A stretch of DNA of 37,519 nucleotides from JACCYJ01 sp038198775. Lineage in GTDB: Bacteria; Actinomycetota; Actinomycetes; Propionibacteriales; Nocardioidaceae. The stretch spans positions 1-37,519 of the forward strand of contig JBBPZV010000002.1 of NCBI GenBank assembly GCA_038198775.1, given 5' to 3'. Positions 1-7,912 of this stretch are shown piece by piece. The notes beneath the pieces were generated by a model that had not been told where the DNA came from, ran no database searches, and saw only the letters and a list, made by a program, of their open reading frames with translations. How positions within the stretch are numbered: the stretch's first letter is position 1; the number at the start of each line of letters is the position of its first letter. The position numbers were made by a program, and so were the translations under genes.

Positions 1-1
1 C

Positions 2-199
2 ATCCGCACCGTCGCCAGCCGCCGTCGTGACGCCGAGACCGGCGCCTCGGCGGTGGAGTACGGCCTCCTGGTGGCGCTGATCGCCGCCGTCATCGTGTTG
101 GCGGTGTTCGCTCTCGGTGGCCTCGTCAAGAGCACCTTCAACAAGACCTGCAACGACATCAAGACCAACTCTGGCGTGACGGCGACCTGCTCGTCCTGA
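2..199 (+). CDS. Flp family type IVb pilin, 5' end missing
   Basis: This is the C-terminal 65 residues of a small pilin; the start lies before the window. After a basic stretch (ASRRRDAE) comes the class III pilin motif ETG/ASAVEYGLL. Prepilin peptidase of the Tad system would be expected to cut after the Gly, leaving Glu at +5, and a ~20-residue hydrophobic helix (LLVALIAAVIVLAVFALGG) follows. The short tail carries two cysteines (KTC...ATC) that could form a disulfide. Flp pilins assemble into Tad adhesion or secretion fibres outside the membrane. A second pilin of the same design follows 78 bp downstream, so the rest of a tad locus probably lies to the left of the window. Identity as a Flp pilin is clear; its cargo or role is not visible. 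Confidence 0.88.
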   Translation: MRTVASRRRDAETGASAVEYGLLVALIAAVIVLAVFALGGLVKSTFNKTCNDIKTNSGVTATCSS

Positions 200-277
200 G
201 CGGCTCGCGGCCGTGGACTCGTCGTGCGTAAAGGCGGGCCACGACCGCGGGTGGCGACCCTCTGCTCGGGAGGCTCC

Positions 278-460
278 ATGCGTCGTGCTGCCCGTGACCA
301 GGGTGCCTCGTCGGTGGAGTACGGGCTGCTCGTGGTGCTTATCGCCGCGGTCATCGTCACCGCGGTGTTCGCCCTGGGAGGGCTCACCAAGGGGCTGTTC
401 GACACGACCTGCATCTCGTACGCGAGCAAGGCGACCTCGACGAGCGTGAGCTGCAAGTGA
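278..460 (+). CDS. Flp family type IVb pilin
   Basis: A 60-residue pilin starting MRRAARDQG. The ATG at 278 is preferred over an upstream ATG at 224 because a GGGAGG ribosome site (268-273) sits 4 nt before it, and because the encoded N-terminus is the usual short basic leader. The processing site is QG/ASSVEYGLL with Glu at +5, followed by one hydrophobic helix. Two cysteines in the tail (TTC and VSC) match those of the preceding pilin. The two pilins are nearly identical across the helix but differ in their tails, as expected for a tandem duplication of major and minor Flp subunits. The gene ends 5 bp before the stop codon of the convergent M48 protease gene. Confidence 0.9.
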   Translation: MRRAARDQGASSVEYGLLVVLIAAVIVTAVFALGGLTKGLFDTTCISYASKATSTSVSCK

Positions 461-465
461 ACGCT

Positions 466-1731
466 TCAGCGCCCAGGTTCGGCAGCCCAGCCCTCCGCGA
501 GGGCGATGCGCTGCGATGCCGTCGGGTGGGTGGCGTACCAGAGGTAGAGCACCCGGGCGGGATCGGGCGGGGAGAGGTTCGTCACCGCCAGCCGGCGCTG
601 GACGTCGATGAACGCGCCGGGGTCGGCGGTCAGGTTCAGTGCGTGGACGTCGGCACGCGCCTCGATCGCCCGGCTGATGACGTTCTGCAACGGGCCGACC
701 AGGAACGAGCCCAGCGCAACTAGAGCCAGGACGGCCGGGACAACGGCGGCATCTCGGGGATCGCCGTACCCGGCCGTCCTTCGCATCCAGCTCGACTCGA
801 TCAGCAGCGACAGCGCGGTGACACCAGCGGCCGCCCCGAGCGCTCCCACCAACGTCTCCCGCAAGACGTCGCCTGCCTTGGCGTGACCGAGTTCGTGCGC
901 CACCACCAGCCGCACCTCCACGGGGGTGGCCTGCTTCAGCAGCGTGTCATAGACCACGATGCGTTTGGTGGCGCCGAACCCGGAGACGTAGGCGTTCAGG
1001 GCGGTCGTGCGCTGGGACGCGTCGGCTACCAGCACCTCGTCCACGGGCACGCCGTCCCTGGCCGCCAGCGCCAGGAGCGAGGAGCGCAACGCCCCGCCGG
1101 GCATCGGTGTGAAACGGGCGAACAGCGGCTCGACGAGCAGCGGGTACGCGAACGAGCCGACGACGACGAGTGCGGCCGCGAACAGCGACGCCGGCAGCCA
1201 CCAGCGGCGGACCCGGCGCCGCAGCCCGATCGCCACCACGACCAGCACGCCGGTGACGAGCGCGGCCACCGCGTAGGCCTTGAGCTGGTCGAAGGCCCAG
1301 CTCGACCAAGGCTGGGTCGACAGCCTCACGCGGTGGCTCACCTGTTCGGCTCGGATGGCGTAGGCCAATGCGACTATGCGGCCGATTAGGAGCAGCACGG
1401 CGCCTGCGACGAACGTCGCCAGCCACCACCTTCGACCTCCGGGAAGCCGCCGGACGAGCCGTGCCCCCCAGGAGGTGAAGCCCAGCAGGCATGTCAGCAG
1501 GAGGGGCACGAGTGTGCCGAGGAGGGCCAGCGGAACCGCCTCGACACGGTAGGCCGCGATGCGCTGAAGCTGGGCGGCGGTGAGCCCGGCCGTCGGGTCG
1601 ATCGGTGCCAGCTCGCCACCAGGAAGCCAGTCCCATGGGGTGGTGAACACCACCGCCACGACGAAGCCGGCCGTGGTCACCGCCAGCCAGCCCCAGGCCG
1701 GCAAGCGGTGGCGCCGGTCAGCCGGAGGCAA
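466..1731 (-). CDS. M48 family (Ste24/CAAX-protease type) membrane zinc metalloprotease
   Basis: A 421-residue integral membrane protease. The zinc site is visible as VVAHELGH at about residues 276-283 (HExxH) and the distal Glu in EARADVHAL at about 357-361. N-terminal hydrophobic segments lie near residues 14-32, 65-85, 103-122 and 152-170, another near 180-200, and more after the active site. This layout fits the Ste24-like M48A family rather than HtpX, a separate copy of which lies at 21568-22467. The family cleaves membrane or prenylated proteins; the bacterial substrate is unknown. The gene overlaps the end of the preceding MA-type protease gene by 14 bp (1718-1731), so the two are probably translationally coupled. 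It ends the minus-strand run that begins with the NYN gene at 4669. Confidence 0.87.
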   Translation of the reverse strand: MPPADRRHRLPAWGWLAVTTAGFVVAVVFTTPWDWLPGGELAPIDPTAGLTAAQLQRIAAYRVEAVPLALLGTLVPLLLTCLLGFTSWGARLVRRLPGGRRWWLATFVAGAVLLLIGRIVALAYAIRAEQVSHRVRLSTQPWSSWAFDQLKAYAVAALVTGVLVVVAIGLRRRVRRWWLPASLFAAALVVVGSFAYPLLVEPLFARFTPMPGGALRSSLLALAARDGVPVDEVLVADASQRTTALNAYVSGFGATKRIVVYDTLLKQATPVEVRLVVAHELGHAKAGDVLRETLVGALGAAAGVTALSLLIESSWMRRTAGYGDPRDAAVVPAVLALVALGSFLVGPLQNVISRAIEARADVHALNLTADPGAFIDVQRRLAVTNLSPPDPARVLYLWYATHPTASQRIALAEGWAAEPGR

Positions 1732-2986
1732 GACGGTCCAAGGAGTGCCGCCAGGAGGCGGTCAGCTCGGCCGGATCGATACCGAAGGTGTGGCGCAGCG
1801 CCGCTGCGACCGGGCCACCCCTGCGGACCCGTTCGTAGAAGCCCGCTGTAGCGGCGTCGCCGTAGCGCTGACCCAACAGCCGAAAGACCAGCCACGCCGC
1901 CTCGTACGCCCGGCCCAGACCGGGCTTGTGCGCGGCGAAGTCGCCCTGGGAAGGCAGCGCCCGAGGGGGTCCGCTGTGGCGCACCTGCGCCAGGATCTGC
2001 CGCGCCGCCAGCCGCGGCGGTGTCGACCCGTCGTGCAGCGCCACGTAGTCGGCGAAGCCCTCGGCGACCCACAACGGCATCGCCGCAGTCGTGGCACCGG
2101 TGACCGCGTGGGTCACTTCGTGGGTGACGACGACCTGCTCTCCGCGAGGTCGCAGCAGGTCGAACAGCGCGGGGTTGAGCACCACCTGCACCGCCGAGCT
2201 CGCGGTGCTGCTGGCGTCCACGGTGCTGGTCACCGCCGCCACCTGGGCGATCTGCGAGGAAGCTGAACCCAGCAGGAGCCTGGTCGTCGCGGTGTCGTTC
2301 GGCAAGACCGCGAGAACCCCCGGCGGTCGGGTACCGAGCACGTTCCTCACCTGCTGGACCGCCCGGGAAACCAGGGCGCGGACCTCGGACAGTTCGGCGG
2401 CCGATCCGGTCGTGACGCAGATGCCGCCCGCGACGCGCGCGACCCGGAGCCGGCCGGCGAGCCACAGGGGAAGGGGACCCACCGGTGGCTGGGGCGCGAC
2501 GACACCGACCTGTGCGCCGTCGTCGCGGAAGGTGAAGGGCACCGTGACCGTGGCCCGCGACGACCCGGCGGAGGCCGGCGGAGGTCGCCAGCTCAGCTCG
2601 ACGTTGCCCGAAAAGGGCGACCCGGATCCGGCCGTCCCGGTCACCGACGTCGGCGCGCCGCTGCTCACCGTGCCGACGTAGCGCCAGCTCAGCCGGGAGA
2701 CGCCGAGCGCCCGGAGGTTGGCAAACGTCCGGGCTGCCCATCCACCGCCGCCTGGTCCGGCGGCGGCGCGGAAGCCCGGCCGGTCGGCGTTGTCCCAGGC
2801 GGTGTCCAGCGCCCTTATCGTTGCCGCGGCCCGGGCTTCTCGACCCGGTTCCCCCGCCTGCCCGGAGTCACCACTACGCGCCCAGGCCACTCCTCCGGAG
2901 GCGACGGCGAGCACGAGGACCACAGCGACCAGGCGGCGCCCGATTCTGGTTGTCGCCGGCGGGCCCGCGGTCGCCGGGGTGCTCAC
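1718..2986 (-). CDS. Secreted or membrane-anchored MA-type (gluzincin) metalloprotease-like protein
   Basis: A 422-residue protein if started at the GTG at 2986. The open frame extends to 3097 but would then overlap the small cysteine gene, so the later start is preferred; no strong ribosome site is present and the start is uncertain. Residues 14-37 form a basic plus hydrophobic signal anchor (RIGRRLVAVVLVLAVASGGVAWA). A zinc motif VVVTHEVTHAV is at about 286-296 with the third ligand probably Glu309 in WVAEGFADYVA. This is the HExxH...E arrangement of peptidase MA-like proteins. The middle of the protein resembles an NTF2-like or beta-rich domain without clear motifs. It lies between a CxxC protein and an M48 protease on the same strand, suggesting a shared envelope role. 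The substrate is unknown. Confidence 0.75.
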   Translation of the reverse strand: MSTPATAGPPATTRIGRRLVAVVLVLAVASGGVAWARSGDSGQAGEPGREARAAATIRALDTAWDNADRPGFRAAAGPGGGGWAARTFANLRALGVSRLSWRYVGTVSSGAPTSVTGTAGSGSPFSGNVELSWRPPPASAGSSRATVTVPFTFRDDGAQVGVVAPQPPVGPLPLWLAGRLRVARVAGGICVTTGSAAELSEVRALVSRAVQQVRNVLGTRPPGVLAVLPNDTATTRLLLGSASSQIAQVAAVTSTVDASSTASSAVQVVLNPALFDLLRPRGEQVVVTHEVTHAVTGATTAAMPLWVAEGFADYVALHDGSTPPRLAARQILAQVRHSGPPRALPSQGDFAAHKPGLGRAYEAAWLVFRLLGQRYGDAATAGFYERVRRGGPVAAALRHTFGIDPAELTASWRHSLDRLASG

Positions 2987-2996
2987 CGAAGCGATT

Positions 2997-3257
2997 CTAG
3001 GCGCCGCCACCGGTATCGGGGTCGACGGTCTCGACGGGAGTGACCAGCCGCAGGGGTGGCACCAGCCCGGATCCGGCCAACACGTCGAGTGCCCCAACCT
3101 CTACCGCCTCCAGCTCGACGCCGTCCGGTGGCCCGCCCAGCAGCGACGTGACGACGCAGTCGCCGCACGCTCGGCCACGCACCAGGCAGGTGGAGCAGTC
3201 GATCAGCAGCGAGGCCCGCGCACCGCTGCGCGGATGCGTGTGGTCGGGAAGTGTCAT
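2997..3257 (-). CDS. Small conserved actinobacterial CxxC protein
   Basis: An 86-residue protein starting MTLPDHTHPRSG at ATG 3257, with a GGAGGA ribosome site directly upstream (GGAGGAGCG-ATG). Four cysteines form CSTCLVRGRACGDC (residues 21-34), a C-x2-C-x6-C-x2-C pattern that could bind zinc or an iron-sulfur centre. The rest is a short acidic region ending VPPLRLV followed by an acidic tail. From memory similar small proteins are conserved in actinobacteria, often beside an NYN-domain gene as here. The gap to the NYN gene is 50 bp, and 10 bp separate it from the downstream protease start, so it sits inside one minus-strand operon. No function is established from the sequence. Confidence 0.8.
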   Translation of the reverse strand: MTLPDHTHPRSGARASLLIDCSTCLVRGRACGDCVVTSLLGGPPDGVELEAVEVGALDVLAGSGLVPPLRLVTPVETVDPDTGGGA

Positions 3258-3307
3258 CGCTCCTCCTTGGCCCGTTCGCGGGTCTGCGACCCTCACCGTC
3301 GCGGACG

Positions 3308-4669
3308 CTAGGGCCTGCCACCGACAGTCCGCACTCCGCGCGAACCGAGCAGTCGTACCAGCGTCGCGGCCGAAACGGCGCGGGCGCCGCCGCTGACAAC
3401 ACCGAACACGACCTCGGCGTCGCTGGACACCACGACGACCGGCCGTCCGGAGGGTTCGGCGGAAACCAGGTCGACGAGCACCTCGTCGGCGCTGGTCCCA
3501 GCTGGGCTGAAGCGCACCCGGACCCCTCGTGGCGGAGCAGCGGCCGGCCGGTGGGCGAGCTCCGCTCCGTCGAAGACCACCGTCACTTCCGCACCGCTGC
3601 GCGCCACCAGCGGGGCCAGCTCGCGCAACAGCCGGGCCCGCTGGGCCTCCAGTGAAGCAGCCGGCCAGGCCAGCTTCGTCACGTTGTAGCCATCGACCAG
3701 CAGGTGGGCACGCGGAAGGGAGACCAGGTGCTCGAGAAGATCCGGGTCGTCTCGACCCGACGCCCGGCCGCCGTCGGCGGTTGCGTCGGCGGGCGGCTGC
3801 GCCGAGGTCACGGTGTCCGCGGGCAAGGTCTCCACCGGGGGCAGGGCGAGCTCGCGACGAAGCGAGACGGCGGCGTCGGCCAGGGTGTCGAGCAGCAGCC
3901 GGGCCCGTACGGCCTCCCGGCTGCGCTGGCCACGACTCTCGGTGCGGGCGGCTGCGTGCTCTCGTGTCAGCTCGGCCAGCCGAGCCCGCAACCGCCGCTG
4001 CTCGGCGACGGAATCGCCCAGCTCGCGGCGCGTCGCGTGCAGCTGCTCCTCGCGTTCGCGCAGCTTCGCGACGGCCTGGGCGCTGTCCTGCCGGGCCGCC
4101 GCCCGCTCCTGCGCAAGCAGGCGACGCAGCTGTGCCCGCTCGTCGCGCAGCCCGGCCAGCTGCGTTCGAGACTTCGTCCGAGCCTGTGCGCTCTCGGCCC
4201 TCGCCCGGCGCAGCTGCCCGCGCAGACCCGCGACCTCGTCCTGCGCTGCCCGTGGGCTGGCGTCGCCGGTCCCCAAGGAGGTCCCGGCGGTGGCGAGCAT
4301 GCTCCGCCAAGACGGCGGCCTCAGCAGGTACGCGAGCGCCGCTACCTCGACCGGATCGGCCGCGACGGGCTCGCCGGCGTCCAGTGCCGCCGCGAGCGCG
4401 GCCCTCGCGGCTCGCACCTGCACGGCCACCCGGGAGCGGAACTCCTCGTCCGCCAGCGCGCTGGCGATCGGCGCCGCAGCCAGTCGGGAGCGTCGCTGCC
4501 GAGCGAAGGACAGCACCGGGCGAAGGGCCGGCGGTAGCGACGCGGCGTCGAGCTCGTCGAGGGTTTCGGCGGTGAGCACCACGATGCGGGCACGTACGGC
4601 CGGCGGCAGGAGTGCCACCGCGTCGGACGGCTGGCCCGCCGGGCCCCCATCCGCTGCCTTCGCGCCCAT
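3308..4669 (-). CDS. NYN (PIN-like) domain protein with long coiled coil
   Basis: A 453-residue protein in three parts. Residues 15-135 are helical with the segment ALAYLLRPPSWRSML. Residues 145-275 are rich in Arg, Glu, Ala and Gln and read as a long coiled coil. Residues 320-450 form an NYN/YacP-like nuclease domain with the acidic residues Asp326 (LLVDGYNV), Asp367 (VVFDG), Asp395 (SADEVLVDLV) and Asp417 (VVVSSD). NYN domains are PIN-like RNases that act on tRNA, rRNA or mRNA; the acidic site looks complete, so ribonuclease activity is a fair inference. AAGGAG lies about 9 nt before the ATG. It heads the minus-strand run and diverges from the exonuclease gene across 95 bp. Confidence 0.83.
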   Translation of the reverse strand: MGAKAADGGPAGQPSDAVALLPPAVRARIVVLTAETLDELDAASLPPALRPVLSFARQRRSRLAAAPIASALADEEFRSRVAVQVRAARAALAAALDAGEPVAADPVEVAALAYLLRPPSWRSMLATAGTSLGTGDASPRAAQDEVAGLRGQLRRARAESAQARTKSRTQLAGLRDERAQLRRLLAQERAAARQDSAQAVAKLREREEQLHATRRELGDSVAEQRRLRARLAELTREHAAARTESRGQRSREAVRARLLLDTLADAAVSLRRELALPPVETLPADTVTSAQPPADATADGGRASGRDDPDLLEHLVSLPRAHLLVDGYNVTKLAWPAASLEAQRARLLRELAPLVARSGAEVTVVFDGAELAHRPAAAPPRGVRVRFSPAGTSADEVLVDLVSAEPSGRPVVVVSSDAEVVFGVVSGGARAVSAATLVRLLGSRGVRTVGGRP

Positions 4670-4751
4670 CCGTCTCGGCTCCTTCTTCCCGCGCCTGCGT
4701 GGCGAGCCTACGGGTCGGGCGCGGCGCGAAGGTTTCGTCGGTCCCCGGTCC

Positions 4752-4757
4752 TACGTT
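4752..4757 (+). promoter_or_regulatory. -10 element (TACGTT) of a probable leaderless promoter
   Basis: TACGTT fits the actinobacterial -10 consensus TANNNT and ends 7 nt before the ATG at 4765. Transcription would therefore start at or next to the start codon. No Shine-Dalgarno sequence is visible before this ATG. Confidence 0.55.
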
Positions 4758-4764
4758 TGCGCTC

Positions 4765-6546
4765 ATGAGGGCAGTGCAGGACCCGCCGCGGTGTGAGCGA
4801 CCGGTCCAGGCCAGCTTCGACGAGCTCGGCCGGTCGTTGCGTGAGGTGACCTTCTGCGTGGTCGACCTCGAAACCACCGGAGGTTCGGCCGCCGCCGGCG
4901 CCAAGATCACCGAGATCGGGGCCGTCAGGGTGTGCGGCGGCGAGGTGGAGGCGGAGTACGGCACCCTGGTCCAGCCCGGAGAGCCGATCCCGGCGTTCAT
5001 CGCCGTGCTCACCGGGATCACCGACGCGATGGTGGCAGACGCGCCTCCGATCGCAGCGGTGCTGCCCAGCTTCTTGGAGTTCTCCGCCGGCAGCGTGCTG
5101 GTGGCTCACAACGCGCCGTTCGACATCGGCTTCCTGCGACACTTCGCCTCAGAGCTCGGGCACCGGTGGCCGGGCTTCGAGGTGCTGGACACGGCTCGAG
5201 TCGCTCGCCGGGTGCTAACCCGGGACGAGGCCCCGGACTGCAAGCTTGCGACCCTCGCCCGGGTACTGCACGCGGCGACCATCCCCAACCACCGTGCCCT
5301 CGCAGATGCCCGGGCCACCGTCGACGTCCTGCACGCCCTGGTGGAGCGGCTGGGCAACCTCGGCGTCCACACCCTCGAGGAGTTGCAGACCTACTCGTCT
5401 CGGGTGAGTCCGGCCCAACGTCGCAAACGCCATCTCGCCGAGCACCTCCCGCACGCCCCGGGCGTCTACGTGTTCCACGACCAGGCGGGGCGGCCGCTCT
5501 ACATCGGCACGTCGCGAGACCTGCGCTCCCGGGTGCGCTCGTACTTCACGGCCAGCGAGACCCGTTCTCGGATGGGAGAGATGGTGGGGGTAGCTGCCGG
5601 CGTCGAAGGCATCGTCTGCGCCACCGTGCTGGAGGCGCAGGTCCGCGAGCTGCGGCTGATCGCCAAGCACAAGCCGCGCTACAACCGCCGTTCGCGCCAC
5701 CCGGAGCGGGGCGTGTGGGTCAAGCTCACCGTGGAGCCGTGGCCACGCTTGTCGCTGGTGCGGCAGGTGCTGGACGACGGCGCCTGCTACGTCGGGCCGT
5801 TCTCGGCGCGACGGATCGCCGAGCGCGCGGTCGATGCGTTGCACGACACCTTCTCGATCCGCCAGTGCAGCGGGCGGCTTCCTCGACACCCGACCAAGGT
5901 GGCGTGCGCGCTCGCCGAGATGGGCCGCTGCATGTCACCGTGCGACGGATCCGCCGACCCCGAGGCGTACGCCACCCAGGTGCAAGAGGTCCGCGCCTGC
6001 CTGGTGGCCGATCCTGCGCCGGTGCTGGGCGCGCTCAGCCGGGCGATGTCGAGCCTGTCCGAGCAGCAGCGCTACGAGGATGCCGCCCGCCGGCGCGAAC
6101 GCCTCAGCGCGTTCGTCCGCGGTACGGCGCGCAGCCAGCGAGTCTCCGCGCTCACCGGATGCCCCCAGGTGGTGGCCGCGCGGGACGTCGGAGCCGGAGC
6201 GTGGGAGGTGCACGTGCTGCGGTTCGGCCGGCTGGCGGCCGCCGGGGTGCTGGCCGCGGGGGTCGAGCCGGCGACGTTCGTCACGACGCTCGTGGCGGGA
6301 GCCGAGACCGTGCTACCCGGCCCGGGGCCGACACCTGCGGCGAGCCTCGGTGAGACCGAGACCGTGCTGAGGTGGCTGGAATCCGACGGGGTCCGGCTGA
6401 TCGAGGTGGACGGCGAGTGGAGCTGCCCGTTGGGGGGCGCCGGGCGCGTGGCCTCGGCGCTGGAGCCCGCGGCGCAGACCCGGGCCGTCCTGGAGCCCTT
6501 CGACGAGCGGCGCCTGCTCGCCACCGTGCACCGGCCGCCGCGGTGA
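4765..6546 (+). CDS. DEDDh exonuclease fused to GIY-YIG/UvrC-like region
   Basis: A 593-residue DNA-repair type protein using ATG 4765; an earlier in-frame ATG at 4612 lies inside the divergent gene and is rejected. Residues 30-195 form a DEDDh 3'-5' exonuclease (DNA polymerase III epsilon type) with Asp34/Glu36 (VVDLETTG), Asp120 (HNAPFDIGFL) and His176...Asp181 (HRALADARAT). Residues 229-308 form a GIY-YIG nuclease fold like the UvrC N-terminus (GVYVF, LYIGTS, Glu295, KPRYNRR). Next come four cysteines, Cys368, Cys381, Cys389 and Cys393, spaced much like the iron-sulfur ligands of UvrC. UvrC's C-terminal endonuclease and HhH domains are absent. The M. tuberculosis counterpart appears to be Rv2191, also next to trpD. 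Role: probably processing of damaged DNA; substrate unknown. Confidence 0.88.
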   Translation: MRAVQDPPRCERPVQASFDELGRSLREVTFCVVDLETTGGSAAAGAKITEIGAVRVCGGEVEAEYGTLVQPGEPIPAFIAVLTGITDAMVADAPPIAAVLPSFLEFSAGSVLVAHNAPFDIGFLRHFASELGHRWPGFEVLDTARVARRVLTRDEAPDCKLATLARVLHAATIPNHRALADARATVDVLHALVERLGNLGVHTLEELQTYSSRVSPAQRRKRHLAEHLPHAPGVYVFHDQAGRPLYIGTSRDLRSRVRSYFTASETRSRMGEMVGVAAGVEGIVCATVLEAQVRELRLIAKHKPRYNRRSRHPERGVWVKLTVEPWPRLSLVRQVLDDGACYVGPFSARRIAERAVDALHDTFSIRQCSGRLPRHPTKVACALAEMGRCMSPCDGSADPEAYATQVQEVRACLVADPAPVLGALSRAMSSLSEQQRYEDAARRRERLSAFVRGTARSQRVSALTGCPQVVAARDVGAGAWEVHVLRFGRLAAAGVLAAGVEPATFVTTLVAGAETVLPGPGPTPAASLGETETVLRWLESDGVRLIEVDGEWSCPLGGAGRVASALEPAAQTRAVLEPFDERRLLATVHRPPR

Positions 6547-6556
6547 GGGCCGGCGG

Positions 6557-6562
6557 TACTCT
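6557..6562 (+). promoter_or_regulatory. -10 element (TACTCT) before the Lrp-domain gene
   Basis: TACTCT matches TANNNT and ends 6 nt before the GTG at 6569. It lies in the 22-bp gap after the exonuclease stop codon, so the Lrp-domain gene may have its own leaderless transcript in addition to read-through. Confidence 0.5.
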
Positions 6563-6568
6563 CCACGG

Positions 6569-6844
6569 GTGATCACCGCGATCGTTTTCGTCAAGGCCGA
6601 CGTGGCTCGTATCCCCGAGGTGGCCGAGCGGATCGCCGAGCTTCCAGGGGTCAGCGAGGTCTACTCCGTCACGGGGCACATCGACTTGATCACGATGGTG
6701 CGGGTGCGAGAGCACGACGAGGTGGCCGTCGTCGTCGCCGACCGGCTCAACAAGGTCGACGGCGTGCTGTCGACCGAGACCCATATCGCGTTCCGCAGCT
6801 ACTCCGCGCACGACCTCGAGGCCGCGTTCAGCCTGGGTCTATAG
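6569..6844 (+). CDS. Stand-alone Lrp/AsnC effector-binding (RAM) domain protein
   Basis: A 91-residue protein starting at GTG 6569 (MITAIVFVKADVARIPEVAERI). It consists only of the alpha/beta RAM domain found at the C-terminus of Lrp/AsnC regulators; the DNA-binding helix-turn-helix is absent. The typical RAM pattern VSEVYSVTGHIDLITMVRV spans about residues 29-47. Such SAM (stand-alone RAM) proteins form ring assemblies and bind amino acids, in known cases modulating full-length Lrp partners. It converges on trpD with a 12-bp gap that holds a hairpin. A link to aromatic amino acid sensing is only an inference from the neighbour; the same pairing is common in actinobacteria. Confidence 0.88.
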   Translation: MITAIVFVKADVARIPEVAERIAELPGVSEVYSVTGHIDLITMVRVREHDEVAVVVADRLNKVDGVLSTETHIAFRSYSAHDLEAAFSLGL

Positions 6845-6845
6845 G

Positions 6846-6867
6846 CCGGGCCCTGATCAAGGCCCGG
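6846..6867. terminator. Bidirectional hairpin between the Lrp-domain gene and trpD
   Basis: A perfect 7-bp GC-only stem, CCGGGCC (6846-6852) with GGCCCGG (6861-6867), closes an 8-nt loop (CTGATCAA). The loop carries the trpD stop codon (6857-6859, minus strand), and the stem begins just after the Lrp-domain stop. There is no U-tract, which is usual in actinobacteria. Confidence 0.6.
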
Positions 6868-7906
6868 ACAGCTCGTGGGTGACCGCGACCCACCGCGCGA
6901 GGGTGCGCTCGGCGGCTCCGGTGTCGAGTGCCGCCCGGGCTGCCTCCAACCCGGACGCCAGCCGCTCCCGAAGGTCCGTACGACCACCGGCGAACGCCGC
7001 CAGACCTGCCGCGGCGTTGAGCAGAACCGCGTCTCGGATCGGACCGGTTTCCCCGGCGACCAGCCGCCGGAACACCGCCGCATTGTGGTCGACGTCGCCA
7101 CCGCGCAGATCCTCGGGTGCAGCGCGGCGGAGACCCAGGTCTCGCGGGTCCAGCGTCTCCTCGACGACACCGGCGCCAGGGCTGACGACCCACACCGACG
7201 ACGTGGTCGTGGTGGTGAGCTCATCGAGGCCGTCGTCCCCGCGGAAGACGAGCGCGTCCGTCCCCCGCCGGGCGAGGACACCGGCGAGGACCGGCGCCAT
7301 GGCACGGTCGGCCACCCCCACCGCCTGGGCCGCCGGGCGGGCGGGATTGGCCAGCGGGCCCAAGAAGTTGAAGGTGGTCGCCACGCCGAGGTCGCGACGA
7401 GCGGCGGCGGCATGGCGCAGCGAGGAGTGGAACAGCGGCGCGAAACAGAACGTGATGCCCGCCAGCGCGACTACCTCGCCCACGCGCTCGGCCGGCAGGT
7501 CGAGCCGCACCCCCAGGGCCTCCAGCACGTCGGCCGAGCCGCTGGCCGACGAGGCGGCCCGGTTGCCGTGCTTGACGACCGCGACCGAAGCGCCCGCGGC
7601 AACGACTGCCGCCATGCTGGAGATGTTCACGGTGCGCGCGCGGTCGCCGCCGGTGCCGACGATGTCGAGGCTGCGCTGGTCGATGCGCAACGCCACCGCG
7701 TGCGCGTACATGGTCTCGACCAGCGCCTCCATCTCGGCCACGGTCTCGCCCTTGGCCCGCAGCGCCACCGCGAATCCGGCAATCTGGGCCGGGCTGGCGC
7801 CGCCCGAGAGAATCTCAGCCATCGCCCAGCAGGTCTGCTCAGCGCTTAGGTCAGATCCGCCGACCAGCTTCGTCAGGACCTCAGACCAGCCGGTCGCGGC
7901 CGTCAT
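6857..7906 (-). CDS. trpD: Anthranilate phosphoribosyltransferase
   Basis: A 349-residue enzyme that joins anthranilate to PRPP to give N-(5-phosphoribosyl)-anthranilate, the second step of tryptophan synthesis, in the cytoplasm. The PRPP-binding loop GTGGD is at residues 84-88, followed by TVNIS and the KHGNRAASSASGSADVLEALG block (residues 112-132) shared by the whole family. The length is normal. Start ATG 7906 lies 6 nt after the stop of the pseudo-receiver gene, so the two are probably co-transcribed from the promoter at 8345-8350. The other trp genes are not in the window, as is normal in actinobacteria, where this copy sits beside the cytochrome oxidase genes. Confidence 0.96.
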   Translation of the reverse strand: MTAATGWSEVLTKLVGGSDLSAEQTCWAMAEILSGGASPAQIAGFAVALRAKGETVAEMEALVETMYAHAVALRIDQRSLDIVGTGGDRARTVNISSMAAVVAAGASVAVVKHGNRAASSASGSADVLEALGVRLDLPAERVGEVVALAGITFCFAPLFHSSLRHAAAARRDLGVATTFNFLGPLANPARPAAQAVGVADRAMAPVLAGVLARRGTDALVFRGDDGLDELTTTTTSSVWVVSPGAGVVEETLDPRDLGLRRAAPEDLRGGDVDHNAAVFRRLVAGETGPIRDAVLLNAAAGLAAFAGGRTDLRERLASGLEAARAALDTGAAERTLARWVAVTHELSGP

Positions 7907-7912
7907 CGGAGC

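Noticed and set aside
458..468. TGAA-CGC-TTCA mini-hairpin between the pilin and M48 stop codons
   Set aside because: A 4-bp AT-containing stem is too weak for a terminator in this GC-rich genome, although it resembles the stronger stop-codon hairpins elsewhere.
2997..5021. A 674-residue minus-strand frame
   Set aside because: It is an alternative-frame reading of the NYN gene and the antisense of the exonuclease start; only the last 86 codons, which follow a strong ribosome site, are a real gene.
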